Shown one piece after another: positions 1 to 6,783 of a stretch of DNA of 9,099 nucleotides. Under the pieces are notes generated by a model. That model had not been told where the DNA came from. It worked only from the letters and a program-made list of their open reading frames with translations, and ran no database searches. Both the position numbers and the translations under genes were made by a program. Within the stretch, counting starts at the first letter, position 1, and the number at the start of each line of letters is the position of its first letter. This stretch comes from Myxococcales bacterium (GTDB lineage Bacteria > Myxococcota > Polyangia > Fen-1088): positions 72,438-81,536 of the forward strand of contig PMBY01000331.1 of the NCBI GenBank assembly GCA_003153875.1. Reading direction: 5' to 3'.

Positions 1-713
1 AGATCACCGTCGAGCAACGCCCGCGCGGGCCGCAGACCGGCCGCGATCTGGTCCTTGAGCTTGCCCTCGATCCAGGCGCGTCGCTCCACCCGCGGCAAGA
101 GCAGGATGGGATGGTCGCGCAGCTCATCGACGATCTTCGATTCAACCAGATCGTCTTCCAGGTAAGCGTAGCTATCGCCGGCCCCTTGACTCTCTGCCGG
201 GAGGCCCCCGCCGAAGCCGATGCCCCCCTTGCCGGTGCGCTGCGAGGGAAAAATCCAGTTGAACCGGTAGAGCGCGCCCTCATCCAGGGACGAGTAGTGC
301 TCCATGGCCCGTTGCAGGCACGAGACGAAAGTCGACTTGGCGCTGCCATTCGGGCCGTGCAGCAGGATGAGTCGATTGCTGCGCCCTTGGCGCGCAAAGT
401 TCGACAGCAGGCGATACACGGCGGCCTGCACCTCTTCCTGGCCCTTGAGGCTGTCGCGGCCCTCGTCCCAGGGACAGTCGAAGAGTTGCCAGTGGGTGAG
501 CGCGCCGCGGGATCCGCGCACTGTGGTGGTCCCGTAGTGATCGAATACGTCACGCAGGTATTGGGCGGCCGAACGCACCTGGCGGGGCATGTCGATCTCG
601 AACAGGGTCAGGTACTCCCCAAAAGACATGACCCGCCGGTTGCGGGCATAGGCCTCACGTATGTCCGCGGTGATTTGGCCCAACCAAGCCTTGGCATCGA
701 ACGTCGAGGACAT
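1..713 (-). CDS. prkA: PrkA-family serine protein kinase, N-terminal part (runs off left edge)
   Basis: Partial gene: 237 codons are visible from an ATG at 713-711, and the C-terminal part lies beyond base 1. The protein begins MSSTFDAKAW and carries an AAA+ type nucleotide-binding P-loop, GPNGSAKST, at about residues 120-128. It is preceded by a hydrophobic strand (LILLH) and the segment DSLKGQEEVQAAVYRLL, where PrkA proteins place their entry into the ATPase domain. PrkA/YeaG proteins are cytoplasmic AAA+ proteins linked to Ser/Thr kinase or protease activity in stress and starvation responses, often encoded beside YeaH- and SpoVR-type genes; those would lie off the left edge if present. 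A purine-rich AAAGAG just upstream can serve as ribosome binding site. The P-loop reads SAK rather than the GGK of enterobacterial YeaG, so this is a divergent subgroup. The kinase-like C-terminal domain cannot be checked here. Confidence 0.88.
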   Translation of the reverse strand, partial: MSSTFDAKAWLGQITADIREAYARNRRVMSFGEYLTLFEIDMPRQVRSAAQYLRDVFDHYGTTTVRGSRGALTHWQLFDCPWDEGRDSLKGQEEVQAAVYRLLSNFARQGRSNRLILLHGPNGSAKSTFVSCLQRAMEHYSSLDEGALYRFNWIFPSQRTGKGGIGFGGGLPAESQGAGDSYAYLEDDLVESKIVDELRDHPILLLPRVERRAWIEGKLKDQIAAGLRPARALLDGD

Positions 714-810
714 CGCTCTTTGAAGTTATCACGTGACCCTTCCCATCGCACGGGTGCGGCTCGGTTTCCCTTCGACGGGCACCTGCGGTATAGAGTCGTG
801 CTGTCATTCC
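714..810. promoter_or_regulatory. Divergent intergenic region between prkA and the mlaC-like gene
   Basis: This 97-nt gap must hold the start signals of both divergent genes. On the plus strand a TATAGA hexamer at 789-794 lies about 16 nt before the ATG at 811 and resembles a -10 element, but no convincing -35 sits at the right distance. On the minus strand a GATAAC near 729-724 is a weak -10 candidate for prkA. An 8-bp palindrome TCACGTGA lies at 729-736. These are pattern matches only. Confidence 0.3.
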
Positions 811-1503
811 ATGAAAAACCCTTTCTTGCTGGTCTTCTTCAACGCGCGCAACGCCATGGTCATTCTTGCCCTGCTCGTGTCGACGACCACGCTGGGTGCC
901 GCCGAACCCAAGCACGGAAGTCCCGCCCCCAGCCAAGCGACGGCCGGGGATCCCAAGAACCTGCCGAGCCCCATGGCCGAGCTGAAAAAGTCGGACGGCG
1001 CACTCAAGAAGTTGTTTGCACGCCGGGCGCCGTCCTGGTCGCCCGAGGCCGACGCCAAGCGGGGCGAAATGCGCAAGATCGTAGCCGGCTTCCTCGACTT
1101 CGAGGAGCTGGCGCGACGGTCTCTCGCGCGACACTGGGACGGCCTTTCGGCCAAGCAGCGGACGGAATTCGTGACCACGCTGCGGGATCTGATCGAGCGC
1201 AGCTACATCAAGCAGATCCACGGATCGCCGAACTACGACCTGGCCTTCGACAAGGAAACCATCGACGGCCACGAGGCCGACGTGACCGCCACCCTGCACA
1301 GCATGGCGCGGGGCAAGAAGGTGGACGTGGCTATTGAATACAAGCTCCTCGCCAAGGAAGGCAAGTGGCTCGTCTACGACGTCATCACCGACGAGCAGAG
1401 TATGCTCGAGAACTACCGGGCCGAGTTCAGCAAGATCATCAACAAGGAATCCTTTGATGCGCTTCTCAAGCGCATGAAGAAGAAGTTGGAAGAGAAGGAG
1501 TGA
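811..1503 (+). CDS. mlaC: MlaC/Ttg2D-family periplasmic phospholipid-binding protein
   Basis: Predicted 230-aa exported protein of the MlaC (Ttg2D, toluene-tolerance) family. These shuttle phospholipids across the periplasm between an outer-membrane MlaA complex and an inner-membrane MlaFEDB ABC transporter. A hydrophobic stretch at about 15-30 ending TLGAA looks like a signal peptide. The family core is clear: DFEELARRSLARHW at 96-109, LSAKQRTEF at 112-120 followed by the helix to SYIKQI, then the beta segment, and WLVYDVITDEQSMLENYR at 186-203. Family members usually read GVS where this one has EQS. The frame is open back to a GTG at 733, but that adds 26 residues with no signal-peptide character; ATG 811 is preferred and ATG 856 is possible. 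None has a strong Shine-Dalgarno. No other mla gene is visible, so its transporter partner must be elsewhere. The C terminus is very basic/acidic (KRMKKKLEEKE). Confidence 0.85.
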   Translation: MKNPFLLVFFNARNAMVILALLVSTTTLGAAEPKHGSPAPSQATAGDPKNLPSPMAELKKSDGALKKLFARRAPSWSPEADAKRGEMRKIVAGFLDFEELARRSLARHWDGLSAKQRTEFVTTLRDLIERSYIKQIHGSPNYDLAFDKETIDGHEADVTATLHSMARGKKVDVAIEYKLLAKEGKWLVYDVITDEQSMLENYRAEFSKIINKESFDALLKRMKKKLEEKE

Positions 1504-1561
1504 CTGTGGCGACCGGAACCGCTGACGACGCGCGCCCAATGTGACAAACTGAGCCCCTCCC

Positions 1562-2629
1562 GTGCATAGGCCCACACTGCTTCCCTTGTTGCTCGTCTTG
1601 CTGGGCGCCCAGCCTGCCCTGGCGCAGTCCAAGACCGCGCCCGCCTCCGAGAGCCCGCCCGCGCCGGCTGGCAAGAAGCCGGCCGCCACGCGCGCAGGTT
1701 CGGCCGGTGGGGTCGCGTCGAACGGTGAACGCGTGGTGGAGTCTGCCGCGCCCGCCGCCAAGACGCCGGATCCGCCTCCCACTGCCCCCCCACAGCCAGC
1801 CTCGCCGCCAGCCAAGAAGAATGGCGCGCCACCGGTCATCCCCGTCGCTCCGCCGCCAGCCAACGCACCAGGCGCCGCCATGCTCCTGCCTCCAGTGTTC
1901 AGCCATCCCGACACGCAATACCCGACCACCGCGCGCGTCGCCGTCACGGAATTCCAGGTGACCGGAGAGGACGCCTCGCGCGCCTTGGCCATGCGCCTGC
2001 AAGATGGGTTCGTGGTGGGCCTCACCCGCACGGCACCCATCTACGTGCTCGATTCCGTCGATGTCGCGCGCTACATCGACATCTTTCCTGAACTGCAACA
2101 ATGCGAAGGTTCCATGTGCATCAAGCGCCTGGGCCAAATGCTGGACGTCAGCCATGTGGTGCGAGTCAGCGTCGCCGTGACCGGAAACAGCTATGACATG
2201 ACCGCGCGACTCTTCAGCGCCGAAGGTCTCTCGCCCGCGGGCGTGCCCATCGACACCCAGACCAGATTCTGTCCGGTGTGCACGGTCGACGAAGCCAGGC
2301 AGAAGATCATTCAGCTTGGTGACGCCATCAAGAACCCGGTCGAGCTTTGGCTGGCCCAGCAACGCCCGCCCCCGCCACCACCCCCACCGCCCTCGTCCTG
2401 GCGCCGCCCTCTGGCCGCGGGAGGCATCGCCCTGGGTTTCGCCACCGTCGTCGCAGGAGGCGCTTTGCTGGCCAACGTCGGCCACGACAGCAAGAAGTGG
2501 CCAGCGGTGGCCGGTGCCCTGATAGGGGTCGGTGCCAGCGTGGCCGTGCTCAGCTGCTACGTGCTGATCGCTCCGGTGCCTGATGCTGCGAAACCGGCCC
2601 TCAAGGTTGCGTTCGGGGGAAGGTTCTAG
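1562..2629 (+). CDS. Secreted proline-rich protein with CsgG/TolB-N-like domain and C-terminal membrane hairpin
   Basis: 355 aa from a GTG at 1562, 58 nt after the preceding gene. A stop lies in frame just upstream (1550), the next in-frame Met is near residue 107, and a signal peptide (MHRPTLLPLLLVLLGAQPALA) follows immediately, so the start is firm despite no clear ribosome site. Residues 23-110 are a Pro/Ala/Lys-rich low-complexity linker. Residues about 124-220 (ARVAVTEFQV, then CEGSMCIKRLGQMLDVSHVV) match by pattern the alpha/beta domain of CsgG/TolB-N-like proteins frequent in myxobacteria, including the paired cysteines C181/C186 before an L-G-x-x-L-x-x-x-x-V motif. A second pair, CPVC, is at 237-240. 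A run of nine prolines (269-277) precedes two hydrophobic helices at about 283-305 and 314-337. Likely periplasmic and membrane-anchored; specific role unknown. It may be cotranscribed with the mlaC-like gene. Confidence 0.8.
   Translation: MHRPTLLPLLLVLLGAQPALAQSKTAPASESPPAPAGKKPAATRAGSAGGVASNGERVVESAAPAAKTPDPPPTAPPQPASPPAKKNGAPPVIPVAPPPANAPGAAMLLPPVFSHPDTQYPTTARVAVTEFQVTGEDASRALAMRLQDGFVVGLTRTAPIYVLDSVDVARYIDIFPELQQCEGSMCIKRLGQMLDVSHVVRVSVAVTGNSYDMTARLFSAEGLSPAGVPIDTQTRFCPVCTVDEARQKIIQLGDAIKNPVELWLAQQRPPPPPPPPPSSWRRPLAAGGIALGFATVVAGGALLANVGHDSKKWPAVAGALIGVGASVAVLSCYVLIAPVPDAAKPALKVAFGGRF
2626..2629. other. Convergent stop codons overlapping on CTAG
   Basis: The plus-strand proline-rich gene ends with TAG at 2627-2629 and the minus-strand aroA ends with TAG at 2628-2626. 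Both stops share the self-complementary CTAG, so the two convergent coding regions overlap and there is no intergenic spacer. Any transcription terminator for either gene must lie inside the other gene. Confidence 0.95.
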
Positions 2630-3984
2630 CCCACGGACGCGCCCAGCTCCTGCAGGAGCTGGGCGAAACTCGGGAATGAAGTCGCGATGTCCTGGCTCGG
2701 CACCTCGGTTGCGTCGGCGGCCACCAGCCCCAGGATGACGCCCGCCATGGCAATGCGGTGATCGCCATCCGGCTGCACGCGGCCGCCCTGGGACGGCCGT
2801 CCTCCTGTGCCCGTCACCGAGAAACCGTCTGGGGCTTCGCGCACCGTCACGCCGGCTCGCTGCAACTCGCGCGCGATGCAGGCGATGCGGTCCGATTCCT
2901 TCACGCGCAGTTCCCGTAGGTCACCGAACTCGGTGGTGCCATCGGCCATCGCCGCGGCCACGGCCAGTGCGGGAATCTCGTCGATAGAACGAAGGGCCAG
3001 CTCCCCTGCCACCGTGGTGCTGCGCAGCCGCGGTTCGCGCCACTGCGCGCGCACGCTGCCGACCGGCTCTCCCATGGCCTGGCCCGTGATCGTGATCTCC
3101 AGATTGGCCCTCATGGCGATCAAGGCATCAAGCACCCCGGTCCGGGTGGGGTTGAGGCCAACGTTCTCGACCGTCACGTCGCTGTTCGGCACAATTAGCG
3201 CAGCGACCAGCAGAAACGCCGCCGAAGACAGATCGCCGGGAACGCTCACCGGTCCAGCGCGCAGCCGGCCGTTCCATCCTGTGGGATCCACCAGCACGCG
3301 CCGCTGTTCCGGCTCGGCGCTCACCGGCGCGCCCAAGAAATGCAACATCCGCTCGCTGTGATCGCGCGACAGGCCTGGCTCACCAATCACGGTCCGGCCG
3401 CGCGCCTGCAGACCAGCCAGAATCAGAGCGCTCTTGAGCTGTGCGCTCGCCACAGGAAGCTGGTACTCGATGCCCTGCAAGGCCCCGCCGCGCACCGTGA
3501 GCGGCGGGAACAGATCGCCCGGCCGGGCCGCTTCTTGGCGGCCCTCAATGGCCGCGCCCATGCGTCGCAGAGGCGTCGCCACTCGGGCCATCGGTCGGCG
3601 CGACAGCGAGGCATCCCCGGTCAGGGTGGAAACGAACGGCCGGCCGGCCAGAAGCCCGCAGAAGAGACGCATGGTGGTGCCAGAATTCCCGCAATCCAGC
3701 GCGCAAGCCGCCTCGTGCAGGCCCGCCAGGCCAACCCCCTCCACGCGCGCGTCCGTGCCGGCCTGCTGGATGGGCACGCCCAGCGCACGCAAAGCCGCCA
3801 TGGTGCTGACATTGTCACCGCCCAGACCCAGACCACTGATCTCGACCGCGCCGTCAGCCAACGCGCCGAACAGCAGGGCCCGATGCGAGATGGACTTGTC
3901 CCCGGGCACAGTCACCCTGCCCCGAAGCGCGGGGCTGCGTCCGATCCTTAGCAGGACTTCCGAACTCTGGTTCTGCTGCTTCAT
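2626..3984 (-). CDS. aroA: 3-phosphoshikimate 1-carboxyvinyltransferase (EPSP synthase), class II motifs
   Basis: 452-aa cytoplasmic enzyme of the shikimate pathway: it transfers the enolpyruvyl group of PEP to shikimate-3-phosphate to give EPSP. Family motifs occur in order: PGDKSISHR (27-35), LDCGNSGTTMRL (96-107), LTGDASLSRRPM (121-132), DEIPAL (335-340), RVKESDR (360-366) and DHRIAMA (409-415). Expected active-site residues are present: K30, D335 and E363, with the same 28-residue D-to-E spacing as in CP4-type enzymes. All four short signatures used for class II (glyphosate-tolerant type) enzymes are found: GDKS (28-31), SAQLK (180-184), RDHSE (207-211) and NPTR (278-281). The ATG overlaps the upstream stop (ATGA, 3984-3981), implying translational coupling to the lipoprotein gene. 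Length is full, though slightly longer than the common 430-440 because of a short polar N-terminal extension. Confidence 0.97.
   Translation of the reverse strand: MKQQNQSSEVLLRIGRSPALRGRVTVPGDKSISHRALLFGALADGAVEISGLGLGGDNVSTMAALRALGVPIQQAGTDARVEGVGLAGLHEAACALDCGNSGTTMRLFCGLLAGRPFVSTLTGDASLSRRPMARVATPLRRMGAAIEGRQEAARPGDLFPPLTVRGGALQGIEYQLPVASAQLKSALILAGLQARGRTVIGEPGLSRDHSERMLHFLGAPVSAEPEQRRVLVDPTGWNGRLRAGPVSVPGDLSSAAFLLVAALIVPNSDVTVENVGLNPTRTGVLDALIAMRANLEITITGQAMGEPVGSVRAQWREPRLRSTTVAGELALRSIDEIPALAVAAAMADGTTEFGDLRELRVKESDRIACIARELQRAGVTVREAPDGFSVTGTGGRPSQGGRVQPDGDHRIAMAGVILGLVAADATEVPSQDIATSFPSFAQLLQELGASVG
2640..2665. repeat. Perfect 26-bp palindrome in aroA 3' end; possible bidirectional hairpin
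   Basis: The sequence is its own reverse complement over all 26 positions, centred on the CTGCAG at 2650-2655, and pairing breaks at 2639/2666. It begins 10 nt after the stop of the plus-strand gene and encodes the A-Q-L-L-Q-E-L-G end of AroA on the minus strand. In RNA from either strand it would form a GC-rich hairpin of about 11 pairs with a four-base loop. No T-run follows on either side, so it is not a textbook intrinsic terminator. Existence is certain; a role in termination or 3'-end protection is inference. Confidence 0.9.
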
Positions 3985-5036
3985 CGGAGGCTTCCTTCGG
4001 GGGCATCCGCGCCCGTGCCTGCCGTGCTGGCACGACGGCGCGCGATCTGCTCTGCCACCAGGGCCATGCGGTCGGCGATCTCCGCACGCTGATCCTCGGG
4101 AATGCTCAACCTTCCTTCTATCCGGTTTCCCTGAGCTCCAAGGCGGACGCCATCCAGGATGGGCCCCAGGCCCAGTACCAAGACCAGCGGCCGGTTGCGC
4201 TGCTCGCGTAGCGCGGCGGACACACGGGCGGCCAGGTCCATGGCTTGCTGATGCGTGGACACCAGCCCGACCATGGCCACATCCAGGTCACGGCCGAGGT
4301 CGAGGCGCGCCCCAACTTGTTCCAGCGTCCCGCCCTCGCCCATCTCGGCTTCGAGCTGAGCGCGCATGGTCGGGCTGACCCGCAGCGCCGCAGCCACCGC
4401 CGGCAGGCGCCGCGATGGGCCCCTGGCCTCACGAAGCACGGCCTGGAGAGCGGACAACCACGACTCGCTGGCCGCACTGCGGGCCAAGCCGAGACCGCAG
4501 TCGACGGTGGCTCGAACCGCCACCAGCGGGCCGGACACCACGGTTCGCTTGGTGAGAAAGGCGATGGCCTCTTCACCTTCCGCCAGCACCCTCGCGCCCC
4601 GGTAGTCGGATGTCGTTGTCTGGGGATGCTGGCGCCGGAACGCCTCGCTGAGGCGCTCGCGATCCAGGCGGCCCTGCGCGATCAAGATACTCGCACCCTC
4701 ACGCAAGAGAGGAACCGTCGCGTAGAGCAGACGATCCACATCGTCCACTTCGTCAAAGCCACGCGATCGCGCCCGCGCGGCGCGCTCCTCGGGAGCCGTC
4801 TTATACAGGGCCGCCTTGGTCCAAGCCGACTCGCGCAGTTGGGTCATATCGGCCCAAACCAGAAGCTCTGCCTCGGTGGGTGCCAATGCCCAGAGATCAT
4901 CGTCGTCGGCAGCGGTGCGCGCGGACGCCGCAACGGATGCTGGGCCCGGCGAGGCCGGAGCCGCGCAAGACACTACCAACCAAGCGCTCAGCACGCCCGG
5001 CAGGAAAAGTCTGGCGTAGGCGATGGCCACCTTCAC
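3981..5036 (-). CDS. Predicted lipoprotein of unknown function between tyrA and aroA
   Basis: 351 aa from a GTG at 5036-5034 that overlaps the tyrA stop (GTGA). The frame is open to 5198, but only this start (or the GTG six bases later) puts the signal peptide at the N terminus: MKVAIAYARLFLPGVLSAWL followed by lipobox VVSC, lipidated Cys at 24. A Pro/Ala/Ser linker and an acidic patch DDDD (44-47) follow. The mature domain begins WALAPTEAELLVWADMTQLR, then has a mixed alpha/beta pattern with a long central region (about 95-300) and ends with an Ala/Gly-rich tail. There are no catalytic motifs, no further membrane segments and only one other Cys (C180). I do not recognise the family; the opening resembles the N-terminal strand and helix of uncharacterised secreted proteins common in myxobacteria. 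It is coupled at both ends to aromatic biosynthesis genes, yet predicted to work outside the cytoplasm. Confidence 0.85.
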   Translation of the reverse strand: MKVAIAYARLFLPGVLSAWLVVSCAAPASPGPASVAASARTAADDDDLWALAPTEAELLVWADMTQLRESAWTKAALYKTAPEERAARARSRGFDEVDDVDRLLYATVPLLREGASILIAQGRLDRERLSEAFRRQHPQTTTSDYRGARVLAEGEEAIAFLTKRTVVSGPLVAVRATVDCGLGLARSAASESWLSALQAVLREARGPSRRLPAVAAALRVSPTMRAQLEAEMGEGGTLEQVGARLDLGRDLDVAMVGLVSTHQQAMDLAARVSAALREQRNRPLVLVLGLGPILDGVRLGAQGNRIEGRLSIPEDQRAEIADRMALVAEQIARRRASTAGTGADAPEGSLR

Positions 5037-5908
5037 TTCACCAGCCGCTGGCGGCAGGCCCGTCCCAGGACCAGGGCCGCCTCGAGCGCCGTTGCATCGC
5101 CGGCCGCCATGGCCGCGCCGATGGTGCTCACCCGTTGCTCCAACTCGCGCACCAGCGGCAGCAGATGCTCCCGGTTCGCGAGGAGAATGTCCCGCCAAAC
5201 TTGCGGGCTCGACGCGGCAACGCGAATCGTGTCGCGCAAGCTGGTGGTGGGCCGGCCCGGCAAAGCATTCGACTCGATTAGCGGAAGTGCATCGATCAGG
5301 CTAGCCGCCAAGGCGAAGGCGGCCACATGGGGCAAGTGGCTGACCGCCGCCATCAGGCGGTCGTGCAGCGACGGATCGACAGACACCACCTGGCAACCAA
5401 GGCCCTGCCAGAACAGAGCCGCGGCCCCTGTCGCCTCGACACTGGTGCGCGCACTCGGGCACAGGAAACACACCCGTCCCGCGAAGATCTCAGGATCGGC
5501 GGCGCCCACGCCCACATGTTCAGCCCCGGCCATTGGGTGGCACCCCACGAATCGTCCGCCCGGCAATGCCTCATCGCCTTCAAGCACGACCGGCTGCTTG
5601 ACGCTGCCGACATCGATGATCGTCGCCGTGGGCGCCAGCTTCCCGGCGATGCCACGAAGCAGGCCTGCCAAGCTCAGAACCGGCGCGGCCAGCAAGACCA
5701 ACGACGCTCCGACCACCGCGAGTTCCGCACTGTCCGCCATCTCGTCGACCACACCTTGCGCCATGGCCAACGGACCAGCTTTGGCGTCTACATCGTAGCC
5801 CGTCACCGAGGCGACCAGTCCAGCCCGTCGCGCGGCCAGGGCGGCTGAGCCTCCGATGTAGCCGACGCCGATGAGCGCCAGGCGAGAAAATGGAACCTTA
5901 GAATCCAC
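5033..5908 (-). CDS. tyrA: Prephenate dehydrogenase
   Basis: 291-aa cytoplasmic enzyme oxidatively decarboxylating prephenate to 4-hydroxyphenylpyruvate, the tyrosine branch. The N-terminal Rossmann fold has GVGYIGGS at 14-21, and acidic D39 at the end of the second strand (GYDVD), which favours NAD+ over NADP+. Further family motifs: DVGSVK (99-104), GCHPMAGAEHVG (122-133; H124), SHLPH (190-194; H191) and LRDTIRVA (224-231), followed by the all-helical dimerisation domain. There is no C-terminal ACT domain and no fused chorismate mutase, so allosteric tyrosine control by an ACT domain is not expected; a cyclohexadienyl (arogenate) activity cannot be excluded. The GTG at 5908 is the first possible start after an in-frame stop at about 5923; no strong ribosome site is visible. 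The stop overlaps the next gene's start. Confidence 0.95.
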   Translation of the reverse strand: MDSKVPFSRLALIGVGYIGGSAALAARRAGLVASVTGYDVDAKAGPLAMAQGVVDEMADSAELAVVGASLVLLAAPVLSLAGLLRGIAGKLAPTATIIDVGSVKQPVVLEGDEALPGGRFVGCHPMAGAEHVGVGAADPEIFAGRVCFLCPSARTSVEATGAAALFWQGLGCQVVSVDPSLHDRLMAAVSHLPHVAAFALAASLIDALPLIESNALPGRPTTSLRDTIRVAASSPQVWRDILLANREHLLPLVRELEQRVSTIGAAMAAGDATALEAALVLGRACRQRLVK

Positions 5909-5970
5909 GCAGCAGGAACACTACCAGGTTATGCGGCCGAAGTCGGCGGGCGACCGCTGATATGGGAACC

Positions 5971-6720
5971 TCAAGTTGCATCGCCCAATAGCGCCTCCAG
6001 TCGCGTTCGGTCGAATCCCACCAGGAGGCGACCGCGCACGTCGAGAATGGGCACCCGATCCGCTGGAATTCCCAGCCGCGAGGCCTTCTGTTGCAGTTCG
6101 CGCGCAGCGGACGGATCGTTCTCGATGTCTTTGTAGGCAAAGGGAATGTGTTTGGAACTCAGGTACTGGCGCGCCGCCTTGCAGGCCCCGCACCACGGTG
6201 TCCCATACAGGATCACGACCGGCTGGTCTCCTGCGGGCGCATGCCCCGCCATGCCAGCGTCCGAGCCCGCTGCTTCGGCTTCCTCGGGCAAAGGCGGGCC
6301 ATGCGGGCCTGCCAGCGCGCTGGAATCACCGGGCGGCAACTGCGCCAGCGCGCCGGTCTCGAATGCCTCGCGCGACAGGGCCCGCGCGCGCGCCTTGCCG
6401 TTGGTCAGCAACTCGCGCAGGTCGACGACGTAGACGCTGGACGTGTCCCGGCGCTCGGCCACGCCCTTGGCTGGGTCGGTGACCCGCACCAAACGCCGCG
6501 CCCCCTCGGGTACCGCATCGGCCTTGTCGGTCGTGGCGAAATTCCCGTTGGACTCAACGTAGGTGAAGAGCAGCGCCGAATCCTTGCTCACGTCGAGCGG
6601 CGGGAGCTCGGCCTGCGCCGTGGGTGGAGGAGCCGGGGGCGCGCCTTTCTTGCAGGCGCTGACCAGCAGTAAGAGCGCGAGGGTTGTGTGGATTCGGGAG
6701 TTCGTGCGATTGGGCCGCAT
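5971..6720 (-). CDS. Lipoprotein with C-terminal glutaredoxin-like domain
   Basis: 249 aa. The N terminus MRPNRTNSRIHTTLALLLLV leads to lipobox VSAC with the lipidated Cys at 23, followed by KKG and a proline-rich spacer, so export and lipid anchoring are predicted. Residues about 43-120 form a small domain (LLFTYVESNGNFATTDKAD, VPEGARRLVRVTDP) of unknown type, vaguely like DUF4124-type exported domains. After a second linker (about 125-165) comes a glutaredoxin-like domain: VVILYGTPWCGACKAARQYL (168-187) with the redox pair C177/C180, then IPFAYKDIENDPSA, and the cis-proline position V223-P224 followed by LDVRGRLLVGFD. This suggests thiol-disulfide exchange or a mixed-disulfide role in the periplasm or at a membrane surface, instead of the cytoplasm where most glutaredoxins work. 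The ATG at 6720 has no strong Shine-Dalgarno. The next gene, tyrA, is 62 nt downstream. Confidence 0.88.
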   Translation of the reverse strand: MRPNRTNSRIHTTLALLLLVSACKKGAPPAPPPTAQAELPPLDVSKDSALLFTYVESNGNFATTDKADAVPEGARRLVRVTDPAKGVAERRDTSSVYVVDLRELLTNGKARARALSREAFETGALAQLPPGDSSALAGPHGPPLPEEAEAAGSDAGMAGHAPAGDQPVVILYGTPWCGACKAARQYLSSKHIPFAYKDIENDPSAARELQQKASRLGIPADRVPILDVRGRLLVGFDRTRLEALLGDAT

Positions 6721-6783
6721 GGCGCGGACCAGTTTACTCGAAGTCCCCTTGGGGCAAAGCCGCCGGGCTCCCCACGCGATTGC

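Noticed and set aside
111..1337. A 408-codon plus-strand open frame spanning prkA antisense and part of the mlaC-like gene.
   Set aside because: It crosses a divergent promoter region and two real genes in wrong frames, with an Arg/Gly-rich out-of-frame translation.
655..2040. A 461-codon open frame on the minus strand opposite the mlaC-like and proline-rich genes.
   Set aside because: It is antisense to two genes with clear family motifs and signal peptides, is rich in Gly/Arg/Ala typical of reverse frames in GC-rich DNA, and shows no recognisable domain.
4245..5798. A 517-codon open frame on the plus strand opposite the lipoprotein gene and tyrA.
   Set aside because: It covers the antisense of well-supported tyrA, has low-complexity Arg/Ala/Pro composition with no domain, and is explained by GC-skewed codon positions.
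5909..5970. Short GCCGA/TCGGC inverted repeat upstream of tyrA, considered as an attenuator or riboswitch.
   Set aside because: The stem is at most five pairs around a two-base loop, with no leader peptide rich in Tyr/Phe and no known aptamer pattern.
6721..6783. CCCC/GGGG inverted bases (about 6745-6756) between the exported-protein and glutaredoxin genes, considered as a terminator.
   Set aside because: Only four base pairs around a two-base loop with no T-run; too weak to call.
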